From positions 1-63,387 of the forward strand of contig SGPL01000140.1 in the NCBI GenBank assembly GCA_004802705.1: a stretch of 63,387 bases of DNA. Direction: 5' to 3'. The number at the start of each line of letters is the position of its first letter. Positions within the stretch are counted from its first letter, which is position 1. The notes under the pieces are model-generated. The model had not been told where the DNA came from, did no database searches, and was given only the letters and a program-made list of their open reading frames with translations. A program made the position numbers and the translations under genes. This document shows, in pieces, positions 22,314-34,553 of this stretch. The stretch comes from Bondarzewia mesenterica (taxonomy: Eukaryota > Basidiomycota > Agaricomycetes > Russulales > Bondarzewiaceae).

Positions 22314-23385
22314 TCAATTAGCCCCCAAAATAGACGTCAGCGCTTTGAGCTTATTGCCCATCCACTCCTCCACCACCTTTGCATACTCTCTCAGCTCCTC
22401 TCCTCTCCTCCGGTTCCCGCCTACCTGCCCGCCACCACCACCATCATCCGGAACGCTCAATATATCAGAGACTTCAGGGAGATTCGTGTTCCGCGAGAGG
22501 TAGAACGCGACGTTCGACGTAATTCGCCACTGAGGTCGAATATCATTTTACCGTGTATCGGACGAATGGTGGAGAGGCTGTATTCTGAGGGGGTTCATCG
22601 GTTTCAGGTGGACTCAGAGAGGTAGGAGGGATCGCTTCATGGAGGGCTTAAATAATGCATGATGTCCGATCCCTCCCCATCCGCACCTGCCCCCGCCTCC
22701 TTGAGAACTTCCATCTCACGCTTTCTTCCTATAGTCACTGCGCGCTGCTTGACAAGTTTTATGGGCTGCTCCCCTGCGCGTATACTCCGCCCACGCCGCA
22801 TCCAATTCTCTGCCGTGTCGAACTTGCACTGAAAGGTCGCAGGTAGAGAGGCAGGAGCTGGAGCAATGGAGGTGGAGGTGAAGATCAGCGAGCGCAAAAA
22901 AGCCAAGACAATCGGTGAATATGAACTTGATTCGATCTTCCACACCATACATCCAAGCATTATGTAGCGCAAGCGCGAGACACGTGGGAGACACTAGTTA
23001 TCGTCGGGTCAGCACTGGGTGGGGAAGGAAGGAGGGCAACGACGAACGAACAACGCACCGCGCTCGCACGTATGCGCAAAGGCGATCGCACTACTCCTGA
23101 CACCGCAGAACGCGTCGAGCACGGTCGAGCACAATGCTCGGCAATCTGATCTGCGATGGCCTCGGGTGTCACACCGTGCTATCCCTCCTCGTCTAGCAGG
23201 CAACCCGCGTCGTACCACGAGAAGTAGCGCGTGCGCTGTGAGAAGTCTACATGCTGTGAGCACGGTGTGAGCTGTGAGCTGTAGGAAGAGGCTGATGAGG
23301 ACGAGGATGTGTAGCGTATATTTTTGGAAGTGTGTGGGACATCAGAGGCGTCGGGGTAAATAGTGGGGAACGAGCTAGTCGCCAA
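22314..23385 (-). pseudogene. TGS1: Broken trimethylguanosine synthase
   Basis: TGS1 hypermethylates the m7G cap of snRNAs and snoRNAs. Pieces of the family appear in order on the minus strand: RYFSWYDAGCLLDEEG (about 23185-23235), TPEAIADQIAEHC, LDAFCGV then AIAFAHTCER (about 23060-23125), SPTCLALALHNAWMYGVEDRI (about 22920-22980), LSPP (near 22640), YSLSTIRPIHGK, NVAFYLSRNTNLPEVSDIL (about 22450-22510) and VEEWMGNKLKALT (about 22335-22370). They cannot be one working protein. After DEEG, the expected Trp codon is TAG (23179-23181). The expected Trp of the catalytic SPPW motif is TGA (22636-22638), and the following Gly-Gly reads Ser-Asp. The SAM-binding Gly-Gly-Asn reads Arg-Ser-Ser. At least two frame changes are also present. 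Many of the changes are G-to-A on the coding strand. Confidence 0.82.
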
Positions 23386-23756
23386 TTGTGAAAGCGTTAG
23401 TCCGATTTACCTGTAAAGCGATGCACCGGTAATGCGATGAACGTCCGTGTAGTCCGAGATAACTCTACTTAATATCCCAGCTCTGCGCAGGCGAATCAGC
23501 CCCCCAAGTAGTGAAGCTCAGGGGATGTTACGACTCACCTCCTGCGCGCTGCTCCTGCTCCAAGATGGTAGAGACATGGTTGATACCCGCCCAATAACGA
23601 TCCATGCGCTGTAAGACATTCGTTAAGGTGTCCAGGGCCTTCCGGGTCAGAGCCCCGAGCATCAAGCTGGCGATCGCTGACGTATTTGGACCGCTGTCTG
23701 CATCGTCGAGCAGCGTTCAGATCATGAATGAAGGCGGAGCTGGATGGAATAAACTA

Positions 23757-25252
23757 CACCGCCATTTTGGGAAGAGGTCAGCCCGACACTCAGAGTCGGA
23801 GATCAAAGAAAGGTCCCATGAGAATCGATGTCCGAGAACGGCAAGGCCTCATCCAGATCTTTTCGGAGTGAGATTGAGGTGAGACTTTGACGAGCTACTC
23901 ACGCTCTCGTGGTCGATATCACGCAGAGTCCCCGCGCTCGACCCTCATCGACTCTCAAGGCCTCAACGTTCAACGCATGCTGTGGCGTGAGGTTGCGCCA
24001 TTTCTGAGTCATCGTGTCACTGCCGAAAATTTTGNGAAGTCAGCCTGCTCTCTCTTGCATTCTCCCTCCATCTCCTTTCAGCACCTTTCCCTTAATTATC
24101 TCCATTTCAGATGTCCTCATTACTGCTTTGCTCTTCAGCATCCTCAGAGTACTTATGTACTGAGCATGGTGAGTTCTCGGGTGCGCAAATCTAATTGTTC
24201 ACTGATCATGGTTGTTCTCACTGCGACATCCGAGGACTGGGCATGGTGACAGCCTGTGTGCAAGGTGAGTGCAAAAGAGGTCACGCCCTCACCATGAATA
24301 TAACTTACAACATGCCACCCAGCATGTACCCATCTTATCCGTCAAGGGCACAACGGTAAGCTTCATTCCCCATCCTGCCGTGGATATGGAACACATTGAC
24401 ATTTACTTTCGTCTGACTCTGCCACCCAACTCCGGCCTCCCATGCCCCACAGTGTCCTTCGCAAGCATATCAGCAGGGTCTGTATCAGTGCGGTGCAGGA
24501 GGTGCGACATGGATGGCCACTGGCGCGGCTTGTATTCACAGGAGCTCGCACGGGACAGGTCATCGAGCGACGCGTGCGTGACGGATGTCAAGCGCGAGCG
24601 CGGTGTCGCGGAACCTGACGCACTGTTGGTTGCTGCTAGCCATGGGACCCCCGTGGGCTTCCTGAGAGCGGGGAACACCGCGCTCGCGCTCGTCGATGTA
24701 CGGGTCCGCTGCCTGGCGGGCTTCATCGCAAAAGGCTCTTTTTATCAGAGTTTTCAAACAGATTCTTGAGAACGATCAAACTGAGTATGGGCGCATTGAT
24801 ACTGAGGGTGTCGCTTTGACACAGTGACTACTGAACTCTGATTTTCCATGTTACCCTGCGACTTCATTCTTTTTGCTATTACTACCCAATGTCTTTATTC
24901 TCCCATATGGCACTTACACACTTTGTTTGAATGATATCCGCATTATATGCATTATTTTTCGTGCCATTGTGTGTGCTTGAATAGAGCATTATGAGAGATA
25001 TAAAAAAAAGACTCAGGCAACAGACAGCCGGATTGCCCTCAGTTCTCACCTAATGATGCTGTCTGATCTCTCTCACGAGAACACTACAAGGTCAATGACG
25101 AGATCTAAGGACATCCCGCTCAGATGATGGTCGAGCGATATGGCAATTTCGGATCCCACAGACCTCCGAGCCCAATCTGGAAGAGCTCAGGGCGGCGATT
25201 TCCGTAGATCCCTGTCTGACTGCCAAAAAGAGATCGGTGCCGAATGGCGGTG
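23757..25252. mobile_element. 1.5 kb inverted-repeat insertion in copy A
   Basis: The element starts CACCGCCATT (23757) and ends AATGGCGGTG (25252), a perfect 10-bp terminal inverted repeat. TA lies on both sides (23755-23756 and 25253-25254). Copy B of the duplication has the uninterrupted site (AACTACAGAAAAG near 31991). This shows that the 1,496 bp were inserted after, or lost from the other copy since, the duplication. The inside has no recognisable transposase; open frames (for example 24269-24769) are unconvincing. TA targets suggest a Tc1/mariner-type or related non-autonomous element. Confidence 0.7.
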
Positions 25253-26595
25253 TATAGGAAAGAAATGGCAAACATTGAGCGCGTCCACTCAAGGCGGGAC
25301 GCTGCACAAAAGGCATCAATGTTCTGCTCGGCAACTCGCGGAACATGCCGCATCCAATCACAGGCGGAGGCGTCGCGTTCTACGACATCGGACTCCTTGC
25401 AGCTCCTTCCTCCTTGCGCGCGTGCTTTCTGAGCTTCCTGTTTTCTCAGACTGGGATTCCATCTCTCACATCTTGCACCAATGGTACTGGGCACGGAAAT
25501 CCCTCGCGTCGAGGGTCAATATTATGAGTGTGGCACTGTATGACTTATTTTGGTGCAGATGGCACGTTTCCACAGTCCACCTTGCCGCTTGCGCTTCTGT
25601 TTTTGAACTTTAGGAATCGGTGGATGAGTACCTGGACGTGCTCAGGACGGGGTGTGCTCAAGTATTTCGAACGTGGCGGAGACTGTATCGCTGGTTCAGT
25701 CTCTCTGCTCTCTGGGCTCATCAAATTTCTTTTCTGACAGTGAGCCATTGGGCTTATCAACCCGTTAACGAACAGAACTGCAGAGGACTCTGCGTTGCTC
25801 TTCCGACGCTTCTTTGCCATCGCATTTTACTCCGTCTGGATGACGCCCACCCCTGCGAGTCGACCTGTCGTTCCACCTGGCTCCGACTAACCTGTCATGG
25901 ACGCTCCCAGACTGGATGAATATCTCGGACTATTTCGCAAGGCAATTGCCGCCGTGAGTCCTCTTCTTTTATTACGATCCATTTGCGCGTGCACCGGGAT
26001 GTGTTACGACGCGTGTGTTGCTGGATTGAGGAGGATGTGTTCAATGTCTTTATGTGTATACTTATATCTTACAGATACACCGCGGTCTATGCATAGTCGA
26101 TAGATCTCACAAGGACTCTGGTAGACCTTACAGTCGTGCGTATGTCAATAACCTTTCCACTCACCATCTTGTGTTTCGGAAACTCAGATGACAACTTGGC
26201 TTGAGGATCAAGATATTCAATGCTTGACCGCAGCCCGGATGCTCGACAAGTCTGCGGACAAACGAGAGCCTACTTATCACTGACAAAGTGAACATGCTGT
26301 GCATGCGAATAGAATGCGTCCTTGAAGGATGTAAAGGAGTGTCCGCGTCGCGGCCGAGGCAACGTCAACCATGGTCAGTCACCGGCCCCTCCAAAGCTCC
26401 CATAAAAGTATTGCTTGATCAGCAACACACTCCGTCTGCACCGACAATAACCCTTACCCTCTCTGTACGTTATCCAACGTCCAACAATTCTTCAATAGCA
26501 GGTAAGAAAGAGAATCCTCACGTTCGTAGTCGCTCAGCATATTTATGATGACATTGCCCACCGCCGCGTGTCAGGCTAATCTGCACTCGTCATAG

Positions 26596-27520
26596 GCGCA
26601 ACAAGCGCGGCCGAAAAACACCTTCTACGCGAGCTGCTTGCCTCACCGCATTTTACGCGCGTTGGTGAGGCTGGACGGCGTGTCTCGCCTCCTGAGCGCT
26701 GAGTAATTGCTGAACGGCGTTGAGGGCAAGCTTGAGTGGTCGATTTTGAGAAGATCGAGCAGGTGGGGTTGAGGGACGACAGATGGGATGTTGTGTTTAT
26801 AACGCGCTGACCTTTTGTGCTAGCTGTAGATAAGTGCTGATTTTTGTTCGTCGGGTCCCAGGATGGGCACTTCGCTGAAGTCTGCCAGCTCGTTCGAGAG
26901 GATTGACAGAGAGCGAGTGGAAATCATTGAATGGAACAGCTCGAGAACGTGTTCCGGTTTTTTTGACCGTGCTTGACATCTCACGTTGTCTATAACAAGT
27001 ACGCAGTCAAAGCAGCAAAGCCGCATGCACGGACAACGTGAAACTGCGCCTCGTCTACCTCTCCGTGCGTCCATTCTCCCCTCTCCCTCCCTTGGTCATT
27101 CCACTTACCCGTATTTCTGTGTACATGCCGATATAGCGGACGCCCACACCTACGCTCTCTACTGGCGCAGCAAGGGCCTGACCAAGCAGGCTCTCACATC
27201 CCTCGGCTAGGGTGACACGCTCATCTACTGTCCCAGCTACCTCAAAAACGCACAACGTCCAGAGTTCCGCCCCCTCGAGGCGATCATTGCGTGAGTTCTC
27301 ATTTAGTTGCCGATGGCAAAAAAACAACGCTGACGATCTTCGTTGTATTCGCTGTGACAAAGAACTGTGATGGGCATTCTCTCTATGTCTCGCATAGCGT
27401 CGACATTGACATGCGTTGTAACTCCTCTCTGATATCGCTCCGGTATCACGCGCTTACCTTCACATCCTGCCTCTTACATAGGTTTCCGCATTGGCGAAGA
27501 GCATACGAATCCACGGATAA
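26596..27520 (+). pseudogene. FMP52/TIP30-like NAD(P)-binding protein, relic A
   Basis: The family is a short-chain-dehydrogenase-like Rossmann protein (yeast Fmp52, human HTATIP2). Remnants run in order: a degraded nucleotide-binding start (family GATGATGKHLVRELL; here GATSAAEKHLLRELL), FEKIEQVGLRDDRWDVVFIT, then KLRLVYLS. The well-kept YALYWRSKGLTKQALTSLG is followed by a stop (TAG) where copy B has Tyr, then YLKNAQRPEFRPLEAII. Stops and frame changes between the pieces exclude a working protein. Borders are approximate. Confidence 0.7.
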
Positions 27521-27837
27521 TTCGGCTCCGCGCACCTCCTCACTGTCGCTGCATCGTCGCGAGAGTCATTCGAGGGCAAGCTGTTCATGACAATCAGTAA
27601 CAAAGTTGTGTTACTCTTGGCCAGAGATCTCTAACCAGTGATCATGTCGCCGCATTCTCTTTTGCTAAAGTTTGAACAAAATGACATACAATTCAAAAGA
27701 CAAACTGAGACAACAGCGAGAAATCCATAAATACAAAAAAAATATTTAATGAACGACCGGTATCAAGAGACATGACTGAGAAATGACAAGAAGGGAGTGA
27801 TTTTGATGTGGACCTGCCAACATCATTCCACAAGCAA

Positions 27838-29306
27838 TCAAACAAGAGCCGCTTCATCCTTCAATCCCTCTTCCACTCTTGCAACCTCTGCAATCCCACC
27901 CACACTCTGATAAGACTGCAATTGCAAAATGCTAACCCTAGATCGCACCTGGCCTTTTGTTGTGATGGAGCGTCTTGACTGAGGAGCAGCAGCAAATTGA
28001 GGCATGCTTAAACTTTGGCCATTGTGATCTGCTGTGATGGGAATACCCGACATCTCCCAAACTGTGTTCTGATGGCTGACTAATACCACAATTATTGTGG
28101 GATATATGCCCTAATATAATACATCAGTTCAAGTAAATGAGAGAAGTAATATTAAATAAGCATACAGCAATTTGTACACAAACTCCAAATAGTACATCAA
28201 CATCATTAGATGCATTGAAATCCATTATAATATTGACAATCTATAAAGTGAGTTATTAATAGAATATTGATAATTATTAATTATTAACTTACCCAAATAA
28301 AGCAATATAGAATTCCTGACTCAACAAGAAGAGCCAGAATTTTCTCAATCTGAGTCTTCTTGTGGTTATCTAAGTTATTTTTAATTTCTTGACGATATTT
28401 CCTAATATTAATTTAGCTAAAAATATTTATATAAAATATTTAAAAAGAAATAATTCATACCATGCTTTATATCCAATCAAAGATACAGCCATAATATTGG
28501 CCATCAATTCTAGTATATATGTTGACATCAAAATCCATGAACCAATTGTATAATTGGTTGAATCATTTGTGAGATATGATTGGATGAAAAAACCTGCAGA
28601 TATGAAACCTAAAACTGCACAAATGTATTAAAAAGAAGGCTATTACATATATAAATTAGAAAATATACTGACTGGTGGCACATATCAATAAACCAACTGT
28701 GGCAATCACAGGCTTTTTATTATTGGGATATAAAACCCATGCCCTCCAAATAATAATAGCATCACCCAACAAATACTAAAAGCATCATTAGCCCTTTTAT
28801 TTTAAATCACAATTAAAACTACTCACAATAATTGTTGATGATATTTGTGATTCCACATACATAAGATTGGTAAAGTCATTTGCAGTTGAAAACTTGCTCT
28901 CCAATGTGTGATCAGGGTTGAGAATGAGAACATCTTGGATTTGCTTGATGGTATTGGCCAAATTCACTCCCCAATAACATGTGGATGATGCAAACATGAT
29001 GAGTGTGACAATGAATAGTATCAGATTGGCCCTGGACTTCAATCCCTTTTGGCTTTTCAAAATTATTGGATCAACAACTCTAGGGTGCTGATGAAATGAG
29101 ACTTACAGAAGCAGGTATGATGAATAGCATATCAGGATGCAAAAGAAGCCTGTATTACAATTTGTTAAATGCTAAGTACACTATGTAATGCAAGTGAATC
29201 ACCCACCATACAATAAAGTCACGACCAAGGCTTGGATGACATTGTTTTGTAAAACAATACCAACATGCTGTATGACCTCCGAAGGTTCAGTGACTGTTGT
29301 GTTCAT
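27838..29306 (-). CDS. Multi-pass membrane protein (basidiomycete 7TM family), copy A
   Basis: The start MNTTVTEPSEVIQHVGIV is at 29304-29306 and the stop TGA at 27838-27840, with about six introns. Hydrophobic segments follow one another: ALVVTLLYG/GFFCILICYSSYLLL, ANLILFIVTLIMFASS, YLLGDAIIIWRAWVLYPNNK (the family signature), IATVGLLICAT, TYILELMANIMAVSLIGYKAW and ILYCFIWIVNIIM. The Ser/Gln-rich cytoplasmic tail ends EEGLKDEAALV. This belongs to a large, mostly uncharacterised basidiomycete seven-helix family. Introns and exons are clearly richer in A/T than the left and right blocks. Span is exactly that of copy B (1,469 bp), and no disabling change is seen, unlike the neighbouring relic. 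Confidence 0.8.
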
Positions 29307-29511
29307 AGCCGATCTGATGTAAGGGATTGTGGTAGAGGAAGCAAGCAAGTGCGTGATAAGGGCAAAGCAATGGAGCGATGTTGGCTTGCCCTGCGAGACT
29401 TTATAGTGCAAGGCACGCACACTGCATAATGCTGGAATCTGTGACATCGTTTGGACCATTGCTGCGAGACGCATGTGCATGAGGTCCGAGATTGATCACA
29501 GTAACTGAGAG

Positions 29512-30651
29512 TCATGGCAATATGAATTGCGCAGCGTATCCATCGGAAATTACTCTGATATGTTCTGCATCTCCACGGTAGGAGATATCTCGAGACACGA
29601 GAAGAACGGCACCTGAGATACCATCGACATGGGTGAACAGGATAGCAAGCTGATGTGGTTGCAGATGCTTTGAAGAGAGATCATCATTTCTATGAGAACA
29701 CAATCCATACAAAGATACATGAACCTGCGACGTGAACCTCCGATCGTCTCACTCATTAGCCTAGTCGGCATACCGCAGTGTTCGTCGTTGAGTTCTACCT
29801 TCTGAAAGCCGAACAGATAGTAGTGGAATGCCGACCAGTCCAGCTACTAATCAGCGCTGTCGGAATATCTCCCTAACGGTACAGCCTCGAAGAATGAGAA
29901 TCCAGAGTGAATCGAGCAGTGAGTTACAGTAAGCTACATCGTCCATCAAAGGAGGCGCCGCTTCTGTGCCCGTTCCAACTCGTGTGAGCCGATAGCGAGC
30001 ATCGGCAGACTTCAATTGAAAACGGAGATTCCGAACAAAGGTGATCGCGCACCAGGTGAAGAACTGTTGATGCGAAAAACAACTGTCAACGGCAACTGAG
30101 AGACGAACGATGACTCCGACCGACTTGCATGGCCAACACCGAATGCGAATCGAGACGCACACAGGAAGCATCTTGAAGAGCCGCTAGATGGTGGAGTGTA
30201 CGATGCGGCAACTATTAAGCCGTTCAGTTTTGATAATTTGAAGTGATGAGAGAAAGAAGACTGATCGACTGCGACCGCAAAGACCCGTTATCGGCAGGTG
30301 AGGCAGCTGGAGAGCTTGCACTGCCGTCAAATCACATCTCTGGTGCCAAACGTTGCGATTCGTCTACACGAGAGTCTTGCACCTCGTACGCACTGCTATG
30401 GAAACAAATCACATCAGCTAGCCTGCGAATTGCGTAGAGAACGAGTTTAGCTGTGTTCTGAAAAAGTTTCAAGGCCGCACGCGCGCATGCGTTGACGGTG
30501 ACTTCGCTGAAAATAAGCTCTGCATGCTAGTCTCCTTGATCAGTTTGGAGCGTCGTCTCGAGCGAAGACGAATGAGGATGGGATCACGATGCCTGCCGCA
30601 TATATTCCAGAAGAATCCGACGAAGATAAGTAAGACAATCAGTGCATACAT
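29512..30651 (-). CDS. Possible multi-exon gene of unknown family
   Basis: Several minus-strand stretches read like protein but do not join with confidence. One is a start MYALIVLLIFVGFFWNICG (from 30651, a likely membrane anchor). Others are SEVTVNACARAALKLFQ (about 30465-30510), FVRNLRFQLKSADARYRLTR (about 29960-30040) and HQLAILFTHVDGISGAVLL (about 29590-29655), the last continuing to a stop near 29512. I recognise no domain. It lies between the two duplication copies. It may be a real gene, several relics or chance. Confidence 0.3.
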
Positions 30652-31634
30652 CTGGACGGTATCCTGGACACGCGCGAAACCGCATATGTTATGCCGTGTG
30701 CATGCGCAGTAATAACGACGTGAGGAGTGCCAACCGAGGAACGGCTGAGACGAGATGAGAAGAAAATCAAAAGGTGATCAGGCCAGCTGGTGAACATGCC
30801 AACCGACGCACGCACCAGCGCAGTTCCATCGCCATCTGTCTCACCAAGTCGCCTTGCTAAACGCGCATGATATCACGAGGGAACGGAATTCGGCACCTTT
30901 GATGTTGGATCATCAGTTCTGATGAGAAGATGCGACGAGGCTCTGTCCAAAGGACTTAATGAATCAAAGCACCTCACCGTAGCATAGATTCAGACTAGAT
31001 CTCAAGACTGATCGCCACGGTCAGCGCTCTCCACCTTCGAACAACTATGCCAACCTCTCGTGTCTTCCAATCGACAACGCCTCTATCACAAACCCATCCT
31101 CAATCCCCTTTCCACCTCCCTCATCTGCTTCAAGAACACTCCATTCGAAAACCGCCAGTCATGCCCTGACTTCCATCCTCAAAGCCTCTCTCAGCCCCAT
31201 TCCACGCCTCACGATCAGAAACGCGACTGCCGCCGAGCAATCTTAACGCCTGTAGAAGGTGCTGCGTCGACGAAGTCGCTAGATGTCGGAAGTCATGGTG
31301 GATGTAGGGTTACTGGAGATTTCGAACTGATGTAGTCGATAGACGCGACGGGTGTCGCACCAGTCCTCGATGCTGTATGACGAAAGCAGATCATCTAAAA
31401 TATAACCTACCCAATGTCATGCCAAACGTTAGCCGCGGAGTGATAACTTTGGGGGAAGAAGAGATGTACTCTGTTGGCTCCATTCCAGAGCTTCCCTCGC
31501 CATGGAGGCGCGGAGCGACGTTTCGGTGGGCGGAGCAGTATCGTGAGGCAAATTCGGATCTGAATGGGCTCCGCGGCGCTCGTCAGATCCCTACTTCAAA
31601 GCCCTGCGGTGTCGCCAAGTGTGAAGATGTTGTC
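30652..31634. other. Spacer between duplication copies
   Basis: I recognise no gene here. A 99-codon frame (31377-31676, plus, starting MTKADHLKYNLPNVMPNVSR) is open and runs into copy B. A Ser/Pro/Gln-rich frame at 31060-31335 is probably noise or a relic. Confidence 0.35.
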
Positions 31635-33332
31635 CCATTTATCTGTAAAACGATGCAATGGACCTTGATCTGGTAACGCGCGTCCGTCTAGCCCCAGAGA
31701 ACTCTACTTGATATCCCAGCCCTGCGCCGGCAAATCAGCTCCCCATGTAGTGAAGCTCAGGGGGTGTTACGACTCACCTCCTGCGCGCTGCTCCTGCTCC
31801 AAGATGGTAGAGACATGGTTGATACCCGCCCAATAACGATCCATGCGCTGTAAGACATTCGTTAAGGTGTCCAGGGCCTTCCGGGTCAGAGCCCCGAGCA
31901 TCGAGCTGGCGATCGCTGACGTATTTGGACCGCTGTCTGCATCGTCGAGTAGTGTTCAGATCATAAATGAAGGCGGAGCTGGATGAAATGAACTACAGAA
32001 AAGAAATGGCGAACATTGAGCGCGTCCACTCGAGGAGACTCAAGGCGGGACGCTGCACAAAAGGCATCACTGTTCTGCTCGGCAACTCGCGGAACGTGCG
32101 GCATCCAATCACAGCAGAGGCATGTTGACATTCTACTGCTGACGCGCGTGCTTTCTGCCCTCTCTCTTGGACTGGGACTCCATCTCTCACATCTCGCACC
32201 AATGGTACTGGGCACGAAAACCCCTCGCGTCGACGGTCAATGGCACTGTATGACATATTTGGTGCAGACACGGTACGTGAACCTTCCACCCTCTTCCGCC
32301 ATCCAACTTGCATTTTCTTTTTGAACTTCAGAAATCGGCAGATGAGTACCTGACCATGCTCAGGACGGGGTGCTTCAAGTACTTCGAGTGCGGCGGAGAC
32401 TGTATCGCTGGCCCCGTCTCTCTGTTCTCTGGGTTTGTCAAATTATCTTTCTGACAGAGAGCAACTGGGCGTATCAACCCGTTCACGAACGGAACTGCAG
32501 AAGACCCTGCATTGCTTTTTCGACACTTCTTCGCCGTCGCATTTTACTCCATCTGGATGACGCTCGCCCATCCTCGATCTACCGCTATACCTGGCTCCGA
32601 CAAGCCTTTCATGGCCGCTCCCAGACTGGATGAATATCCCGGACTACTGCTCAAGGCGATTGCCGTCGTGAGTCCTCTTCCTCTTCTTTTATCACGATTC
32701 ATTTGTGCGTGTCCTAGAACGTGTTACGACGCGTGTGTTGCTGGATTGAGGAGGATGTGTTCAATGTCTTTCTGTGTACACTTATATCTTACAGATTCAC
32801 CGCGGTCTACGCATAGTCGATAGATCTCACAGGGACTCTGGTAGATCTTACAGTCGTGCGTATGTCAATAATCTTTCCACTCACCATCTTGTCGTACAGT
32901 AACTTTCGGCAACTAAGACGACAATTTGGCTCGAGGATCAAGATATTGGATACTTGACCAGCCCGGATGCGCGATAATCAAGTCCGTATTCAATTGAGAG
33001 CCTACTTATCGCTGACCAAAGTGAACATGCTGTGCATGTGAATAGAACGCGTCCTCGAGCGAGTAAATAAGTATCCACCTCGCTGCCGACGAGGCGAACG
33101 TCGACATGGTCAGTCAGCTCGCCCCTCAAAAACTCCCACAAAAGCCTTGCTTGATCAGCAACACACGCTGTCTGCATCGACAATAATCCTTATCCTGTCT
33201 GTACTTTATCCAACGTCTACCAATTCTTCAATAGCAGGTAAGAAAGAGAGGTCCTCACGCTCGTAGTCGCTCAGCATATTTATGACGACATTTCCCACTG
33301 CAGCGCATGAGGCCAATCCGCACTCCTCATAG

Positions 33333-34270
33333 GCGCAACAGGTGCGACCGGAAAGCACCTCGTGCGCGAGCTGCTCCCCTCACCACGTTTTACGCGCGTC
33401 GGCGAGGCTGGACGGCATGTCTCGCCTCCTGAGCGCTTAGCAATTGCCGAACGGCGTTGAGGGCAAGCTTGAGTGGTCTTTTGAGAAGATCGAGCAGGCG
33501 GGGTTGAGGGACGACAGATGGGATGTTGTGTTTATAACGCGCTGACCTTTTGTGCTAGCTGTAGATAAGTGCTGGTTTTTGTTCGTCAGGTCCCAGGATG
33601 GGCACTTCGCTCAAGTCTGCCAGCTCAAAGTTGTTCGAGAAGATTGACAGGGAGTGAGTCGAATTCATTGAATGGGGCACGTTGTCTATAACAAGTACGC
33701 AGTCAAAGCAGCAAAGCCGCATGCACAGACAACGCGAAACTGCACGTCGTCTACCTCTCCGTGCGTCCATTCTCCCATCTCCCCCCCTTGGTCACTCCAC
33801 TTACCCGCGTTTCTGTGCACATGGCGATATAGCGATGCGCACACCTACGCTCTCTACTGGCGCAGCAAGGGCCTGACCGAACAGGCTCTCGCATCCCTCG
33901 GCTATAGCGACACGCTCGTCTACCGTCTCGGCTACCTCAACAAGCGCAACACCTAGAGGTTCGCATGCTCAGAGCAATCGTCGCGTGACTCCTCACTTGC
34001 CAATGGCAAAGAAACAACGCTGACATTCTTCTTCGTTGTATCCGCTGTGACAAAGACCTGCGATAGGCCTTATTTTTCACGTCTCGCATAGCATCGAGAT
34101 CGACGTGCGTTTGAACTCCTCTCTGATGACCCCCCGGCATCACGCGCTTACCTTCGCATCCTGCCTTTTACATATGTTTCCGCATTGGTGAAGAGCATGT
34201 GAATCAATGGACATTGGACAACTCGGCTCCGTGCATCCTCCCCACCATTGCCGCGCTATCGCGAGAGTCA
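33333..34270 (+). pseudogene. FMP52/TIP30-like NAD(P)-binding protein, relic B
   Basis: Remnants match copy A. The nucleotide-binding start is kept (GATGATGKHLVRELL at 33333-33377), followed by SPRFTRVGEAG and a stop. Frame-broken FEKIEQAGLRDDRWDVVFIT comes next, and further on YALYWRSKGLTEQALASLGY (33850-33905). Here the Tyr that is a stop in copy A is retained, but the reading ends soon after (LNKRNT, stop at 33954). The two copies carry partly different lesions. Confidence 0.7.
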
Positions 34271-34553
34271 TTCGAGGGCAAGCCGTTCACCAGAATTAGC
34301 AACGAAGTTGTATTATCCTTGGCCAGAGAGATCTCTCCGAGTGATCATGCCGCCGAATTCTCTTTTGCTAAAGTTCGAACACGATGACATACAATTCAAA
34401 CAGGTAAACTGAGACAACAGCGGAAAATCCATAAATCCAAGAAAATATGTAATGAACGACCGGTATCAAGAAATATGACTGAAAAATGACAAGAAGAGAG
34501 TGATTTTGATGTGGACCTGCCAACATAATGAGAATATGAGATTCCATAAGCAA

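Larger units (their letters stand above)
23404..29380. repeat. Segmental duplication, copy A
   Basis: This segment aligns in direct orientation with copy B (about 31635-36100) over roughly 4.5 kb once the 1.5 kb insertion at 23757-25252 is removed. The shared DNA includes a minus-strand exon-like piece (TLTNVLQRMDRYWAGINHVS, near 23550-23640), a small plus-strand exon (MDAPRLDEYLGLFRKAI, 25900-25950), the FMP52-like relic and the membrane-protein gene. By eye the copies differ at roughly one base in ten plus small indels. Left and right borders are estimated from where similarity fades. Confidence 0.85.

Noticed and set aside
24269..24769. 166-codon frame inside the 1.5 kb insertion as a transposase
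   Set aside because: No DDE-type or other transposase motif is visible, and composition looks random; both strands are equally open.
30469..30651. 60-codon frame MYALIVLL... as a small membrane protein
   Set aside because: It could be a real start exon, but there is no family match and no clear splice partner; listed only as part of a low-confidence gene.
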